DNA from: an uncultured Pseudomonadota bacterium
GTDB lineage: Bacteria > Pseudomonadota > Gammaproteobacteria > Burkholderiales > Rhodocyclaceae
DNA length: 60,180 nucleotides
Assembly: GCA_946479855.1 (NCBI GenBank)
Contig: CAMLHL010000009.1
Location: 1-60,180 of the forward strand
Direction of reading: 5' to 3'
Positions 36,187 through 46,201 of the stretch are shown here, one piece after another. The position numbers and the translations under genes were made by a program. The number at the start of each line of letters is the position of its first letter. Within the stretch, counting starts at the first letter, position 1. The notes under the pieces are model-generated. The model saw only the letters and a program-made list of their open reading frames with translations, searched no databases and was not told the DNA's origin.

Positions 36187-39075
36187 ATGGCAAAAATTTC
36201 ACGCTTCGGGCCGAATTTGCGGGGAGCATCCGTGAAGGGTGTCAAACTCTCGGACAATGACTCGCTCGATGTCAGGCGTCAGAAACTGGCTCGAATCATC
36301 CTTGATTCGATGTACCAGTTTCTTGGCTTGCTCGATGTCGAGGGGAACGTCATCGAGATCAACCAGGCGGCGCTCGATGGCGCCGGGGTGGTTTTGCACG
36401 AAGTTGTGGGCAAGCCCTTCTGGGAGGCTCGCTGGTGGGCTCTTTCGGAGGAGACGCGAAATCGTGTGCGCTCGATGGTCGAAGAGGCGGGAACCGGAAA
36501 ATTTGTCCGTTGCGATATCGAAATTTATGGCGAATCCAAAGGCAGCCGGACCATTGTGGTCGATTTTTCCCTGACGCCCATTTTCGACGACGCAGGCCGG
36601 GTTGCCTTCCTTCTACCCGAGGGGCGGAACATTTCGGAAAAGATTGCCATCGAGGCGGAGCTGACTCGCCGTAACAACGAGGTGCAAGCTGCACTCGAGA
36701 AGTTGCGCAAAATCGACGGCTTCAAGACAAAATTCTTTGCTAACGTCAGCCATGAACTGAGAACGCCACTGACCCTCATTCTGGGGCCGGTTAACCAGTT
36801 GCTGCAGTCTTCCGGTGGTATTGCCGAGCGTGAGCACTTCCGGCTGGCCACCATCAAACGGAACGCCCAGGCGCTCCTCCAGCAGGTCAATGATCTGCTC
36901 GATCTGGCACGTATCGATGCGGGTGAAATGCCGTTGGTGTACGTGTGCGCCGATATCGTCGGTTTGGTCCGGGAGGTGGCCGATGAGTTTGAGGCAGCGG
37001 CCGAAGAGCGGGGGGTCAGCCTGTCGTTTGCCGGCGAAGAAGAGCTTTATGCAGATGTCGACCGGGCGAAATTTGTCCGGGTTGTTACCAATCTGTTTTC
37101 GAATGCATTCAAATTTACGCCGCCAGGCGGGCGGATACGGTGTTCATTCGACCGCTTGCCCGGAGGACGGGTCCTGCTCAGCATTCAGGATAGTGGTCCT
37201 GGTGTTCCTGATCACATGAAAAGCCTGGTTTTCGATCGCTATGCCCAGGGCGCGGACGAGCTTTCGTCCAAGGGCAGCGGTCTCGGACTCAATATCGTCA
37301 AGGAGTTCGTTGAACTGCACCACGGAACGATCTCGCTCCTCGATGCGCCCGAGCGCGGTGCCTTGTTTCAGGTTGAGTTGCCCCTGCGCGCGCCGGCTGG
37401 TTCCTTCGTCAGGGCAGGCGAAGCCACCTGGGTACCAGCGCTTGCGCACGACGAATTGCCCAAGCACTGCGAGCCGCCAAAACTTCCGGAAAACCTGGGG
37501 CATCCCCGCATCGTGGTCGCCGAGGACAATCCGGACCTTCGCCAGTTTCTTTACGATGTGCTGGCCGATGATTATCAGGTGACCTTGGCCGAGAACGGGG
37601 AACTGGCGCTGAAACTGGTATGTGCCGATCCGCCAGATCTTGTCATCACCGACCTGATGATGCCGGAAATGGATGGCGAACGGTTTGTGCACGAATTGCG
37701 CCGGCTGCAGACCTCGCATATTCCGGTACTTGTGCTCTCTGCCCGGGCCGACGATGCTATGCGCGAAACGCTGCTCGAGGCCTTCGTCCAGGATTACCTG
37801 ACCAAGCCTTTCTCTCCACAGGAACTACGGGCCCGTGTTCGCAACCTGATCACGGTCAAGCGGACCGTAGACATCCTCCAGCGAGAGCTTAATTCCCAGG
37901 CTTCCGACATCAGCGAATTGACGAATGGACTGATCGTCAGCCGAAAGTCCCTGCAGGAAGGCATGCGTGCCCTGCAGATATCCGAGCGTCGCTGGCAGGG
38001 CTTTTACGAAAACACGGCGGTTGGGATTGCATTGCTTGATACCGATGGCAAAGTCATGAAGGCCAACCCAGCGCTGCAACAGATGCTCGGTTACTGCCAG
38101 GAGGAGATCCTTGGGGTATCTCTGGTCGACCTCAGCGAAGCCACGGAAAGAGCGACGACCCTTGATAATGTCTACAGCCTGCTGGAGGGGCGGTGTGGCA
38201 GCTACCAGATGCAGAAGCGTTACGAGCGCAAGGATGGCAGCTACCTGTGGGCCAAGGTCTGTGCCTCCGTCATCCCGGTCGTGGATCGAGAGGGGCCGCG
38301 GATCGCGGTGATCGTCGAGGATCTGTCAGCGCAGAAGACCGCCGAGGATGCGCTGGCCAAGACGCAGGCCGATCTGGCGCGTGTCTCGCGCCTGACCACC
38401 ATGGGGGAATTAGTCGCCTCGATTGCCCATGAAGTCAATCAGCCGCTGGCAGCCATCGTGACCAATAGCCATGCGGCATTGCGCTGGCTGGAGCGTGAGG
38501 AGCCGGATTATCAGGAGGTTGTTGCCGCGCTGCAGCGGGTGCACCGTGATGCGGCCCATGCCGGCAATGTGATTACGCGTATTCGCAGCTTCCTGAAGAA
38601 GGAAGGTTTGAAACGGGAACGGGTCGATATTCTCGGGATGATCGATGCGCTGATCCAGATGCTGCAGCGCATCCTGAACCAGGCGGCGGTCCACGTCGAA
38701 GTCAGTATTGCGCCGCAACTCCCCGAGTTGAAGGGCGATCAGGTTCAGTTGCAGCAGGTCATCCTGAATTTGCTGGTCAATGCGATCGATGCCATGCGCA
38801 GCCAGGAAGGCCGGGCGCACCGCATTGTCGTTGATGTCCGCCTGGACCCGGCATGCGGCATACTGTTTTCGGTCGAAGATACCGGGCCGGGCGTTCCGGC
38901 TGAAATATCCGCCGCGATTTTCGAGCCTTTCCATTCGACCAAGAGCGATGGGCTGGGCATGGGGCTGGCGATCAGCAAGTCCATTGTCGAAAGCCACGGC
39001 GGTGCACTGTGGCTCGATGCCTCAGGTGTCGGCGGATCCCGCTTCGCATTCTGCATTCCGATAAGCAACTTATGA
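36187..39075 (+). CDS. tmoS: TodS/TmoS-type hybrid sensor histidine kinase
   Basis: 962 residues, cytoplasmic, no membrane helix. Full TodS architecture: PAS1 (about 45-165; GKPFWEARWW with F78 equal to the effector-pocket F79 of TodS), kinase 1 (H189, ANVSHELRTPL), receiver (D489, ITDLMMPEMDG), PAS2 (about 615-730), kinase 2 (H748, SIAHEVNQPL). TodS proteins sense toluene, benzene and relatives. Start chosen at the ATG giving the family length; a TTG at 36139 would add 16 residues. Coupled by ATGA to the response regulator. Confidence 0.94.
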   Translation: MAKISRFGPNLRGASVKGVKLSDNDSLDVRRQKLARIILDSMYQFLGLLDVEGNVIEINQAALDGAGVVLHEVVGKPFWEARWWALSEETRNRVRSMVEEAGTGKFVRCDIEIYGESKGSRTIVVDFSLTPIFDDAGRVAFLLPEGRNISEKIAIEAELTRRNNEVQAALEKLRKIDGFKTKFFANVSHELRTPLTLILGPVNQLLQSSGGIAEREHFRLATIKRNAQALLQQVNDLLDLARIDAGEMPLVYVCADIVGLVREVADEFEAAAEERGVSLSFAGEEELYADVDRAKFVRVVTNLFSNAFKFTPPGGRIRCSFDRLPGGRVLLSIQDSGPGVPDHMKSLVFDRYAQGADELSSKGSGLGLNIVKEFVELHHGTISLLDAPERGALFQVELPLRAPAGSFVRAGEATWVPALAHDELPKHCEPPKLPENLGHPRIVVAEDNPDLRQFLYDVLADDYQVTLAENGELALKLVCADPPDLVITDLMMPEMDGERFVHELRRLQTSHIPVLVLSARADDAMRETLLEAFVQDYLTKPFSPQELRARVRNLITVKRTVDILQRELNSQASDISELTNGLIVSRKSLQEGMRALQISERRWQGFYENTAVGIALLDTDGKVMKANPALQQMLGYCQEEILGVSLVDLSEATERATTLDNVYSLLEGRCGSYQMQKRYERKDGSYLWAKVCASVIPVVDREGPRIAVIVEDLSAQKTAEDALAKTQADLARVSRLTTMGELVASIAHEVNQPLAAIVTNSHAALRWLEREEPDYQEVVAALQRVHRDAAHAGNVITRIRSFLKKEGLKRERVDILGMIDALIQMLQRILNQAAVHVEVSIAPQLPELKGDQVQLQQVILNLLVNAIDAMRSQEGRAHRIVVDVRLDPACGILFSVEDTGPGVPAEISAAIFEPFHSTKSDGLGMGLAISKSIVESHGGALWLDASGVGGSRFAFCIPISNL

Positions 39076-39698
39076 AAAGTACAACGTCCATGTCGCCGAC
39101 GGTCTATGTCGTTGATGACGATGTTTCCATTCGAGAATCGCTGAGCAGTCTGATCCGCGCCGAGGGGATGGCGGTTGAGGTGTTTGCCTCACCGCTCGAT
39201 TTTCTGGCGCTTGAGCAGCTCAAGGATTTTTCCTGCGTCGTACTCGACGTCCGTATGCCTGGTCTCGATGGACTGTCGTTACAGGACGTACTGGCGTCTC
39301 GGGGCTGGGAGGTGCCGATCATCTTCATTACCGGCCACGGCGACGTGCCGGATGCAGTGCGCGCCATGAAGGCGGGAGCGATCGATTTCCTGAAGAAACC
39401 GTTCGAGGATTTCGCCCTGATGCACGCTATTACGTCGGCACTTTCCCGCGTCAGCAGCGAGTTTGACAAGAAACTCGAAATTGCCGACTTGCAGGCGCGT
39501 TACGACCAGCTGACGCCGCGCGAGAAGGAAGTTCTGGTCATGGCGATACAGGGAAAGCCAAACAAGGTGATTGCACTGGACTTGGGTATCTCGGAAAGTA
39601 CGATCAAGGTGCATCGGCACAATGTCATGAGCAAGATGTGTTTCCGCTCGTTGCCGGAACTGGCGCTGGCCATGCAGCGCCTGAAGAAAGGCAGTTGA
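39072..39698 (+). CDS. tmoT: TodT/TmoT/StyR-type response regulator
   Basis: 208 residues. Receiver domain with phospho-acceptor D59 (VVLDVRMPGLDG), switch Thr in FITGHGD and Lys in FLKKPF; a Q-rich linker; C-terminal LuxR-type helix-turn-helix (LTPREKEVLVMAIQGKPNKVIALDLGISESTIKVHRHNVM). The start overlaps the kinase stop. It is the obvious regulator for the TodT-like boxes at 27344, 29601 and 29655. Confidence 0.94.
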   Translation: MKSTTSMSPTVYVVDDDVSIRESLSSLIRAEGMAVEVFASPLDFLALEQLKDFSCVVLDVRMPGLDGLSLQDVLASRGWEVPIIFITGHGDVPDAVRAMKAGAIDFLKKPFEDFALMHAITSALSRVSSEFDKKLEIADLQARYDQLTPREKEVLVMAIQGKPNKVIALDLGISESTIKVHRHNVMSKMCFRSLPELALAMQRLKKGS

Positions 39699-39939
39699 GT
39701 GGGAAGGTTCGAGCGGGAAACCGGGTTTTAACAACGACCCATAAAGAGGCCATGATGAACGCATGTCATTGGCAGGTGGATGCAGTTGCGGCGCGGCAGT
39801 GGCTACGGTATCCGCGGTGCCCTGAGCGGCTTTCCTCTGCTGCAAGGCAAGACGTCCAACTATGCCTATACCAGGATAGCGGATACCCGGTAACGCAGTA
39901 TTTCTGCCCGACTTGTAGTTCGTGCGTGCTGCCAGTTTG
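39699..39939. other. Intergenic region after tmoT; possible Cys-rich mini-ORF
   Basis: About 240 bases. An ATG at 39751 opens a 62-codon frame (MMNACHWQVDAV and on) with several Cys residues (CPTCSSC near the end) but a weak ribosome site and no recognised family. More likely non-coding. Confidence 0.3.
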
Positions 39940-39957
39940 AGCACTCGCAGGAGTGCT
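39940..39957. terminator. Hairpin between convergent tmoT and the LysR gene
   Basis: AGCACTC-GCAG-GAGTGCT, a perfect 7-bp stem with a 4-base loop, 9 bases before the LysR stop and about 240 bases past tmoT. It lacks a T-run on either strand, so terminator function is only likely from position. Confidence 0.4.
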
Positions 39958-39965
39958 GGCTAGTG

Positions 39966-40868
39966 TTACCTGCGACTAATGGTTTTCTGCCTGAACTCGC
40001 GAATCGTTTGCAGAAAGGCCTGCAAGATCGGTGAGCCCTCGTCGGTACGGTAGATGCAACTGAGATCGATGACAGCATCCGGCGCGTTGGCCAGCCGGCG
40101 GTAGACGACCCCGGGTACGCTCAGACTGGTGGCGGCTTCGGGCACCAGGCTGATGCCGAAGCCGGCTGCCACCAGGGCAACGCTGGTTGGGGCATCGCCA
40201 ACTTCCTGGGCGACGGTCGGCTCGAATCCTTCGCCGGCGCACAGGGACCACACCTTGTCAATGAAGCTGGGACGCGCGCCGCTGGGAAAGAGGATCAGTG
40301 GCTGGCCGGAAAGTTCCTTGAGCAGAATCGCCGGTTTGCTGGCCAGCAGATGATTTTCGTTGACCGCCACCATGATGCTTTCGAGCATGACCGGCTCTGA
40401 CGAGATGTCCGGTAGTGGGGCCAGCATACGGTTGAACCCGGCCATGATGCGGTGCTGGCGCAGCGCTTCAATCTGTTCCTTCTTGCTCATCTGGTGCAGG
40501 GCGATCTGCACATCGGGGTGGCTGGCGCGGAAGGCGTGCAGGACTTTTGGAATGACGTCGAGGATGCCCGAGCCGAAAATGCCGATGTCCATCTTGCCGC
40601 GCTTGCCCTGACCGGCCTCGCGGACGCGCTCGACGGCCTGCTGCATCAGGTCGCGGATGTTGCGGGCATCGTGCAGCAACATTTCGCCGGCCTGGGTCAA
40701 TTCGACGCCGCGCGCCGTGCGCAGGAAAAGCTGAGTGCCGAATTCCTCTTCGAGTTGTTGAATTTGCCGGGTCAGTGGCGGCTGCGAAATGTGCAGGCGG
40801 GTCGCGGCGCGGCCGATGTTGAGTTCCTCGGCGACGGCGATGAAATACTTGAGTTGGCGAAATTCCAT
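39966..40868 (-). CDS. LysR-type regulator of the CatR/BenM kind
   Basis: 300 residues. N-terminal helix-turn-helix with the start MEFRQLKYFIAVAEELNIGRAATRLHISQPPLTRQI, typical of the CatM/BenM/CatR group that responds to muconate or aromatic acids. An effector domain follows. It lies 13 bases after the DmpR-like gene on the same strand and is probably cotranscribed. LysR genes accompany phenol clusters in several betaproteobacteria. The target is not evident. Confidence 0.88.
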   Translation of the reverse strand: MEFRQLKYFIAVAEELNIGRAATRLHISQPPLTRQIQQLEEEFGTQLFLRTARGVELTQAGEMLLHDARNIRDLMQQAVERVREAGQGKRGKMDIGIFGSGILDVIPKVLHAFRASHPDVQIALHQMSKKEQIEALRQHRIMAGFNRMLAPLPDISSEPVMLESIMVAVNENHLLASKPAILLKELSGQPLILFPSGARPSFIDKVWSLCAGEGFEPTVAQEVGDAPTSVALVAAGFGISLVPEAATSLSVPGVVYRRLANAPDAVIDLSCIYRTDEGSPILQAFLQTIREFRQKTISRR

Positions 40869-40881
40869 GCCGGCGGCTCCG

Positions 40882-42558
40882 TCAGACGCTTTCCTTCTTC
40901 TTCAGGCGATATTGCAGTTGTGGCCGAGTGATGCCTAGCGTGCGGGCTGCGCCGGCCAGATTGCCGTCGGCGCGTTTGACAGCCTCGTCGATCAGCTGGG
41001 TTTCCAGATCTTCGAAGGGGATGCCGCTGCTCAGAATGGCGTCGATCAGGCTGGATGAGGCACCGGGTTCCTGTTTTCGCTCCAGGCTGCCGGCCTGGGT
41101 AATCTGCGCTTCGCTGAAATCGCTTTCGGCAACATTGGCGAACAGGTGCTCCTGTTCAATCCAGCCACCGTTGGGGGCGAGAATGATGCCGCGCTCGATC
41201 ATGTTTTCCAGTTCGCGCACGTTGCCTGGCCACTGGTAGCGCTTGATGGCCTGCATTGCCTTGTCGCTGACGCCGAGCAGCTTCTTTTCATAGAGCATGC
41301 TGAAGCGGGCGAGCATGGCTTCGATCAGGAGCGGGATGTCGGCGATGCGTTCGCGCAGCGGCGGAATCTGGATGGGATAGACGCTCAGCCGGTAAAAGAG
41401 ATCGGAGCGAAAACGCCCGGCCTTGACGGCTGCCTGCAGGTCGACATTGGTGGCAGCGACGAGGCGGATGTTCAGCTTGCGGACGCGGTCGTCGCCCAGA
41501 CGCTCGATCTCGCCTTCCTGTAGCACACGCAGCAGCTTAGCCTGGGCGGCGAGCGGCAGTTCGCCGATCTCGTCGAGGAACAGGGTGCCACCGTCCGCCC
41601 GCTCAAACTTGCCCATGCGGGAGGTGTGGGCGCCGGTGAAAGCGCCTTTCTCGACGCCGAACAATTCGGATTCGATCAGGTCGTTGGGCATGGCCGCGCA
41701 ATTGACGGCGACGAACGGCCCTTGTCGCCGATTGCTCATTTGGTGAAGTGTGCGGGCAAAGCGTTCTTTGCCGACGCCGGTTTCCCCGAGCAGCAGCACG
41801 GTGACCTGGGTGCCCGAGGCACGGGTGACAAGGTCGTAGGCGTGCTTGAACCCCTTGGAATTACCCACCAGTTGGGGCGTCTGTGTCTGCTGCGAAATGG
41901 TGGTGCGCAGGTAATCGACCTGATGACGCAGTTCCAGGAGATGGTTGAGCATCGAATCGGATTCGAAATAGCTGGCGTGCTGGTCAGCGTCTTCCCATTC
42001 CTCAAGCGGTTTGCCGACGATGCGGCAGTTGTTGTGGCCGCAGGCCACGCATTCAACTTCCTTGAACAGGATGAAGCGTCCCATGAAGGCCGAGGTGTAG
42101 CCCGAGGCATACCCAATCTGCGACCAGCAGACCGGTTCATCCGATTGCCCGAGTTCGCGCAGATGGATGTCCTGCTCCCAGGAGTTTTCCCAAAGGAACT
42201 CGCCGGAGAAGGTGCCATTCTCGAAATCGAGGTTCATGTGCACCGGGGTGACGCGCACAATGCCTTCGAGCATGTGCAGTTGCGGGCCGGTAAAGAAGGC
42301 GTCCTGCATCGACAGGTTGCCGCGGATACGCTTGGCCAGTTCGGCGTCGCAGACACCGGCGGCGTACCCCATGCGGGTCAGCAGGCGGCGGGCGTGTTCC
42401 TTGCCCACCGAGCCGACCAGTTCGCGGCGCAAGGCGCCGAGTGCCGCGGTGTGCATAAGGACCATGCGGTTCTCGGCCAGCCAGATCGTTCCGTCCTTTT
42501 CGCAAAACCTGACTAGATTGCGCAGGTCGTTCGACTCGGGGTACTGAATGGTAGTCAT
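40882..42558 (-). CDS. dmpR: DmpR/PhlR-type sigma-54-dependent phenol-responsive activator
   Basis: 558 residues. The N-terminal sensory domain (about 1-210) ends in a V4R Cys cluster ([15 protein letters not shown]). The AAA+ domain has Walker A GETGVGKE, the sigma-54 contact loop GAFTGA, and Walker [15 protein letters not shown]-terminal Fis-type helix-turn-helix ([20 protein letters not shown]) follows. Phenols bind the sensory domain directly in this family. It is divergent from dmpK, whose promoter region has a matching upstream site and a -24/-12 element. Confidence 0.95.
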   Translation of the reverse strand: MTTIQYPESNDLRNLVRFCEKDGTIWLAENRMVLMHTAALGALRRELVGSVGKEHARRLLTRMGYAAGVCDAELAKRIRGNLSMQDAFFTGPQLHMLEGIVRVTPVHMNLDFENGTFSGEFLWENSWEQDIHLRELGQSDEPVCWSQIGYASGYTSAFMGRFILFKEVECVACGHNNCRIVGKPLEEWEDADQHASYFESDSMLNHLLELRHQVDYLRTTISQQTQTPQLVGNSKGFKHAYDLVTRASGTQVTVLLLGETGVGKERFARTLHQMSNRRQGPFVAVNCAAMPNDLIESELFGVEKGAFTGAHTSRMGKFERADGGTLFLDEIGELPLAAQAKLLRVLQEGEIERLGDDRVRKLNIRLVAATNVDLQAAVKAGRFRSDLFYRLSVYPIQIPPLRERIADIPLLIEAMLARFSMLYEKKLLGVSDKAMQAIKRYQWPGNVRELENMIERGIILAPNGGWIEQEHLFANVAESDFSEAQITQAGSLERKQEPGASSSLIDAILSSGIPFEDLETQLIDEAVKRADGNLAGAARTLGITRPQLQYRLKKKESV

Positions 42559-42664
42559 CTTGTCTCTCTGTCACCGCTAACCCCTTCGCTGGGGGCAATC
42601 CGGTTATTTCTAGGGTTCATGCCTGCCGGTTTGCTTCGGAAAGGTCAGCTCCGGTAGATGGTAT

Positions 42665-42676
42665 TTTTTTCTCGAG
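42665..42676 (-). promoter_or_regulatory. AATCTCGAGAAA motif upstream of the dmpR-like gene
   Basis: Reverse-strand copy of the 12-mer found at 29714 and 48783, about 110 bases upstream of the dmpR start. The flanking sequence is a poly-T/A stretch. Candidate operator. Confidence 0.45.
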
Positions 42677-42817
42677 ATTATTCCACGGTTTCGCTTTTTT
42701 GTGGGTTATTGCTCGTGCTGGAAGCTCCCCCTGCCGTTCAGTTTTCGCAGATGCCCGGGGCAATTTACCGGTTGCCCACACTGCACTCCGTGAGTATGCA
42801 GTAGCAGCACCCGGGAG

Positions 42818-42833
42818 TTGATCATTTGATTAA
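42818..42833. promoter_or_regulatory. Upstream activating site for the DmpR-type activator
   Basis: TTGATCATTTGATTAA closely matches the XylR/DmpR site TTGATCAATTGATCAA. It lies about 100 bases upstream of the -24 element of dmpK. A weaker second site may be at about 42844-42859 (ATCAATTCATCG). Confidence 0.65.
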
Positions 42834-42929
42834 CCGGAACGAAATCAATTCATCGGATCGTAATCATGCGTCGCGGCAAAAACGGGCGTCGTGTTTTGTT
42901 TTTTCAATAAAAACATATGCTTGTCAAAG

Positions 42930-42944
42930 TGGCACGCTCCTTGA
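42930..42944 (+). promoter_or_regulatory. Sigma-54 promoter of the phenol hydroxylase operon
   Basis: TGGCAC-GCTCC-TTGA fits the -24/-12 layout (GG then ten bases to the -12 dinucleotide), but the -12 dinucleotide is GA in place of GC. About 50 bases before the dmpK start. Confidence 0.6.
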
Positions 42945-42996
42945 TTAAGAGAAGTCCTGCAGCGAGATGCGCTGCGCAGTTTTCAGGAGAGAAGCG

Positions 42997-43266
42997 ATGG
43001 GGCAACAAGAGAGGCAAGGCAGTACGTTTGACGCAGGGCGTCGTTACGTTCGCATCTGCAAGCGTCGTCCAGACGGTTTCATCGAGTTTGAGTTTTCGAT
43101 CGGCGATCCGGAACTGGCTGTCGAACTGATGTTGCCTGAACCCGCTTTCCACGAGTTTTGCCTGGCCAACGAAGTCATCGTTCTTGATCCGGCCACTTCG
43201 GATCAGGGCGACTGGGTTTCCCGGTTGAATGATGCCTCACGCCAGGGTTTTGAAGACGCAGTCTGA
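42997..43266 (+). CDS. dmpK: Phenol hydroxylase assembly/accessory subunit
   Basis: 89 residues from the ATG with AGGAGAG upstream. RRYVRICKRRPDGFIEFEFSIGDPELAVELMLP is the DmpK/PhhK pattern. The protein is thought to help assemble the iron centre of the oxygenase and is not needed for turnover. First gene of dmpKLMNOPQ. Confidence 0.93.
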   Translation: MGQQERQGSTFDAGRRYVRICKRRPDGFIEFEFSIGDPELAVELMLPEPAFHEFCLANEVIVLDPATSDQGDWVSRLNDASRQGFEDAV

Positions 43267-43307
43267 ACACATCATCCCGCCATCGGGAATAACGAGAGGA
43301 GATTTAC

Positions 43308-44297
43308 ATGCAGATTGATCTGCGTACCGTGGCCATCAAACCATTGCGCCATACCTTCGATCACCTGGTCGAGCGCTTCGGCGACAAGCCGGCCAGCCGT
43401 TATCAGGAAGGCAGCTACAACATCCAGCAGGAACATGTTTTCCATTACCGGCCGAGCTGGGATGCTGACCGTGTGCTGTTCGACAAGAAGCGCACCAAGA
43501 TCCAGATGAAGGACTGGTATGCCCTGAAGGATCCGCGCCAGTTCTACTACGGTGCCTACACCATCGCCCGTGCCCGTCAGCAGGATGCTGCCGAATCGAG
43601 CTTCGAGATGATCGAGGATCGCGGCCTGGCCGAGCTGATCCCGGCTTACCTGAAGCAAACCGCGCTCGACGTCCTGGTACCGATGCGCCATGTCGAGTGG
43701 GGCGGCAACATGGGTAATTCCTATATCTCGGCCTATGGCTACGGTACGGTCATCACCCAGCCCTGTCTCTATCACGCCATGGATCACCTCGGCGTTGCCC
43801 AGTACCTGACCCGCATCGGCCTCGTACTCGACGGCCCGGATGCCCTCGATGCCGCCAAGGAAGCCTGGATGTCCGGCGCCGCCTGGCAACCGATGCGCCA
43901 GCACGTCGAGAACCTGCTGGTCCTGCAGGACTGGTTTGAAATCTTCGTCGCCCAGAATCTGGTACTCGAAGGCCTGCTCAACCCGATGCTCTACGACTAT
44001 CTCGATGCCGAGTTCTCGGCCAACGGGGGGACGGCGATCTCGATGATGACGCGCTTCATGGCCGAATGGTCCACCGAAACCGCCAAGTGGGTGGATGCCC
44101 AGATCAAGCTTGCGGCCGCCGAATCGCCGGAGAACAAGGCTCAACTGAGCGAATGGGTTCAGCGGTACCGCGCCGCCACGCTCAAGGCCCTGGCTCCGAT
44201 CGCCCAGCGTGCCTTCGCTGACAAGGCCGACGATCTGCTGGCCGAACTCACGTCCGAATTCAACGCCCGCTGCGCCAAGCTTGGCCTGGCTGTGTAG
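43308..44297 (+). CDS. dmpL: Phenol hydroxylase beta subunit
   Basis: 329 residues, helical structural partner of DmpN in the hydroxylase dimer, without metal ligands. Recognised by MQIDLRTVAIKPLRHTFDHL, the KDPRQFYYGAYTIARARQQ core and ETAKWVDAQIKLAA near the C terminus. AGGAGA lies upstream. Confidence 0.95.
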   Translation: MQIDLRTVAIKPLRHTFDHLVERFGDKPASRYQEGSYNIQQEHVFHYRPSWDADRVLFDKKRTKIQMKDWYALKDPRQFYYGAYTIARARQQDAAESSFEMIEDRGLAELIPAYLKQTALDVLVPMRHVEWGGNMGNSYISAYGYGTVITQPCLYHAMDHLGVAQYLTRIGLVLDGPDALDAAKEAWMSGAAWQPMRQHVENLLVLQDWFEIFVAQNLVLEGLLNPMLYDYLDAEFSANGGTAISMMTRFMAEWSTETAKWVDAQIKLAAAESPENKAQLSEWVQRYRAATLKALAPIAQRAFADKADDLLAELTSEFNARCAKLGLAV

Positions 44298-44305
44298 GAG
44301 TATCC

Positions 44306-44575
44306 ATGTCTACCGTATTCATCGCTTTTCAAACCAACGAGGACACCCGTCCGATCGTCGAATCGATCCTCGCCGACAACCCGCATGCCGTGCTCGACGA
44401 GCAGCCGGCCATGGTCAAGATCAATGCCGAGGGCAGCCTGGTCATCAAGCGCGAATCCATCGAGGAACGCATTGGCCGCGATTTCGACCTGCAGGAGCTG
44501 CAGGTCAACCTGATCACACTCTCCGGTTATCTGGACGAGGACGACGACCAGCTGACGCTGGCCTGGAAAAACTGA
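44306..44575 (+). CDS. dmpM: Phenol hydroxylase effector (coupling) protein
   Basis: 89 residues, cofactor-free regulatory component that activates the hydroxylase. STVFIAFQTNEDTRPIVESI and IEERIGRDFDLQELQVNLITLSGYLDEDDD are typical of DmpM. It lies 8 bases after dmpL. Confidence 0.95.
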   Translation: MSTVFIAFQTNEDTRPIVESILADNPHAVLDEQPAMVKINAEGSLVIKRESIEERIGRDFDLQELQVNLITLSGYLDEDDDQLTLAWKN

Positions 44576-44589
44576 GCAAGGAGACTCTC

Positions 44590-46143
44590 ATGGACATGAA
44601 AGCCAACAAAAAAAAGCTGGGCCTGAAGGAAAAGTACGCCCACATGACGCGCGGTCTGGATTGGGAAACGACCTACCAGCCGAAGGAAAAGGTATTCCCG
44701 CAAGCCACCTTCGAGGGCATCAAGGTGCACGACTGGGACAAGTGGGAAGACCCCTTCCGCCTGACCATGGACGCCTACTGGAAATACCAGGCCGAAAAGG
44801 AGCGCAAGCTGTACGCCGTGCTCGACGCCTTCGCCCAGAACAACGGCCACCTCGGGATTACCGATGCGCGCTACCTGAGTGCCGTCAAGCTGTTCCTGAC
44901 CGGTATTTCGCCGCTGGAATATATGGCCCATCGCGGTTTCGCCGCCGCCGGCCGCAATTTCCCAGGTGTGGGGCCGCGCGTTGCCTGCCTGATGCAGTCG
45001 ATCGACGAAATGCGTCACGCCCAGACCCAGATCCACGCCCTGTCGAACTACAACAAGTTCTACGAAGGCTTCCATGCCGGCGCAAGCCACCAGATCGAAT
45101 GCCTCTGGTACCTGTCGGTGCCCAAGTCCTTCTTCGATGACGCCTTCAGTGCCGGCCCCTTCGAATGGATGATCGCTATCGGCTTCTCCTTCGAATACGT
45201 GCTGACCAACCTGCTGTTCGTGCCCTTCATGTCCGGCGCCGCCTACAACGGCGACATGGCGACGGTGACCTTCGGATTCTCGGCCCAGTCTGACGAAGCC
45301 CGTCACATGACGCTTGGCCTCGAGTGCATCAAGTTCATGCTGGAACAGGATCCGGACAACCTGCCGATCGTCCAGAAGTGGATCGACAAGTGGGCCTGGC
45401 GCGGCATCCGCGTGCTGAGCCTAGTTTCCACGATGATGGACTACATGCTGCCGAAGCGCGTGATGAGCTGGAAGGAAGCCTGGGAAATCTATTTCGAGCA
45501 GAACGGCGGCGCGCTGTTCAATGACCTGGCCAAGTACGGCATCAAGGTCCCGGACTGCATTGCCCAATGCACGGTCGACAAGGAACATCAGTCGCACCAG
45601 CTGTGGCTGACCCTGTGCACCCACTCGCACGCCATGGGCCTGCACACCTGGTTGCCGAATGCCGAGGAAATGGACTGGCTGTCGGCCAAATACCCGAACA
45701 CTTTCGACCAGTACTACCGTCCGCGTTTCGACGAGCTGCGCGAACGCGCCGACAAGGGCGAGCGCTTCTTCGCCAATACGCTGCCCATGCTGTGCCAGGT
45801 CTGCCAGATTCCGATGCTCTTCACCGAGCCGGACGACCCAACCAAGATCTGCTATCGCGAGTCGGAGTTCCAGGGCGAGAAGTACCACACCTGCTCGGAC
45901 GGTTGTAAGCACATTTTTGACGACGAGCCGGAGAAGTACATCCAGGCCTGGTTGCCGGTATATCAGCTGTATCAGGGCAATTGCTGGCCGGAAGGCACTG
46001 ATCCGACGGCCGAAGGGTTCAATCCGGTGGCCAAGTATCTCGAATGGTGCCACATCGACGCCAAGGACACCGGCGATTACGAAGGCTCCAGCGACCAGGC
46101 GAATTTTGCTGCCTGGCGTGGCGTGGCAACCCAAAACACCTGA
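44590..46143 (+). CDS. dmpN: Phenol hydroxylase alpha (catalytic diiron) subunit
   Basis: 517 residues from ATG 44590, after AAGGAGA. The two diiron E-x-x-H motifs are DEMRHAQ (near residue 141) and DEARHMT (near 238), with the additional Glu residues in the same helical bundle (GFSFEYVL). YHTCSDGCKHIFDDEPEKYIQAWLP near the C terminus is a conserved Cys segment of the family. It converts phenol to catechol and cresols to methylcatechols, and in this type of organism can also act after a first monooxygenation of benzene. Confidence 0.96.
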   Translation: MDMKANKKKLGLKEKYAHMTRGLDWETTYQPKEKVFPQATFEGIKVHDWDKWEDPFRLTMDAYWKYQAEKERKLYAVLDAFAQNNGHLGITDARYLSAVKLFLTGISPLEYMAHRGFAAAGRNFPGVGPRVACLMQSIDEMRHAQTQIHALSNYNKFYEGFHAGASHQIECLWYLSVPKSFFDDAFSAGPFEWMIAIGFSFEYVLTNLLFVPFMSGAAYNGDMATVTFGFSAQSDEARHMTLGLECIKFMLEQDPDNLPIVQKWIDKWAWRGIRVLSLVSTMMDYMLPKRVMSWKEAWEIYFEQNGGALFNDLAKYGIKVPDCIAQCTVDKEHQSHQLWLTLCTHSHAMGLHTWLPNAEEMDWLSAKYPNTFDQYYRPRFDELRERADKGERFFANTLPMLCQVCQIPMLFTEPDDPTKICYRESEFQGEKYHTCSDGCKHIFDDEPEKYIQAWLPVYQLYQGNCWPEGTDPTAEGFNPVAKYLEWCHIDAKDTGDYEGSSDQANFAAWRGVATQNT

Positions 46144-46201
46144 TCGATCAGTATCAACGGAGGGCAGCTTTGCCCTCCGGACAAAAATTTAGGAGACGAA
46201 C

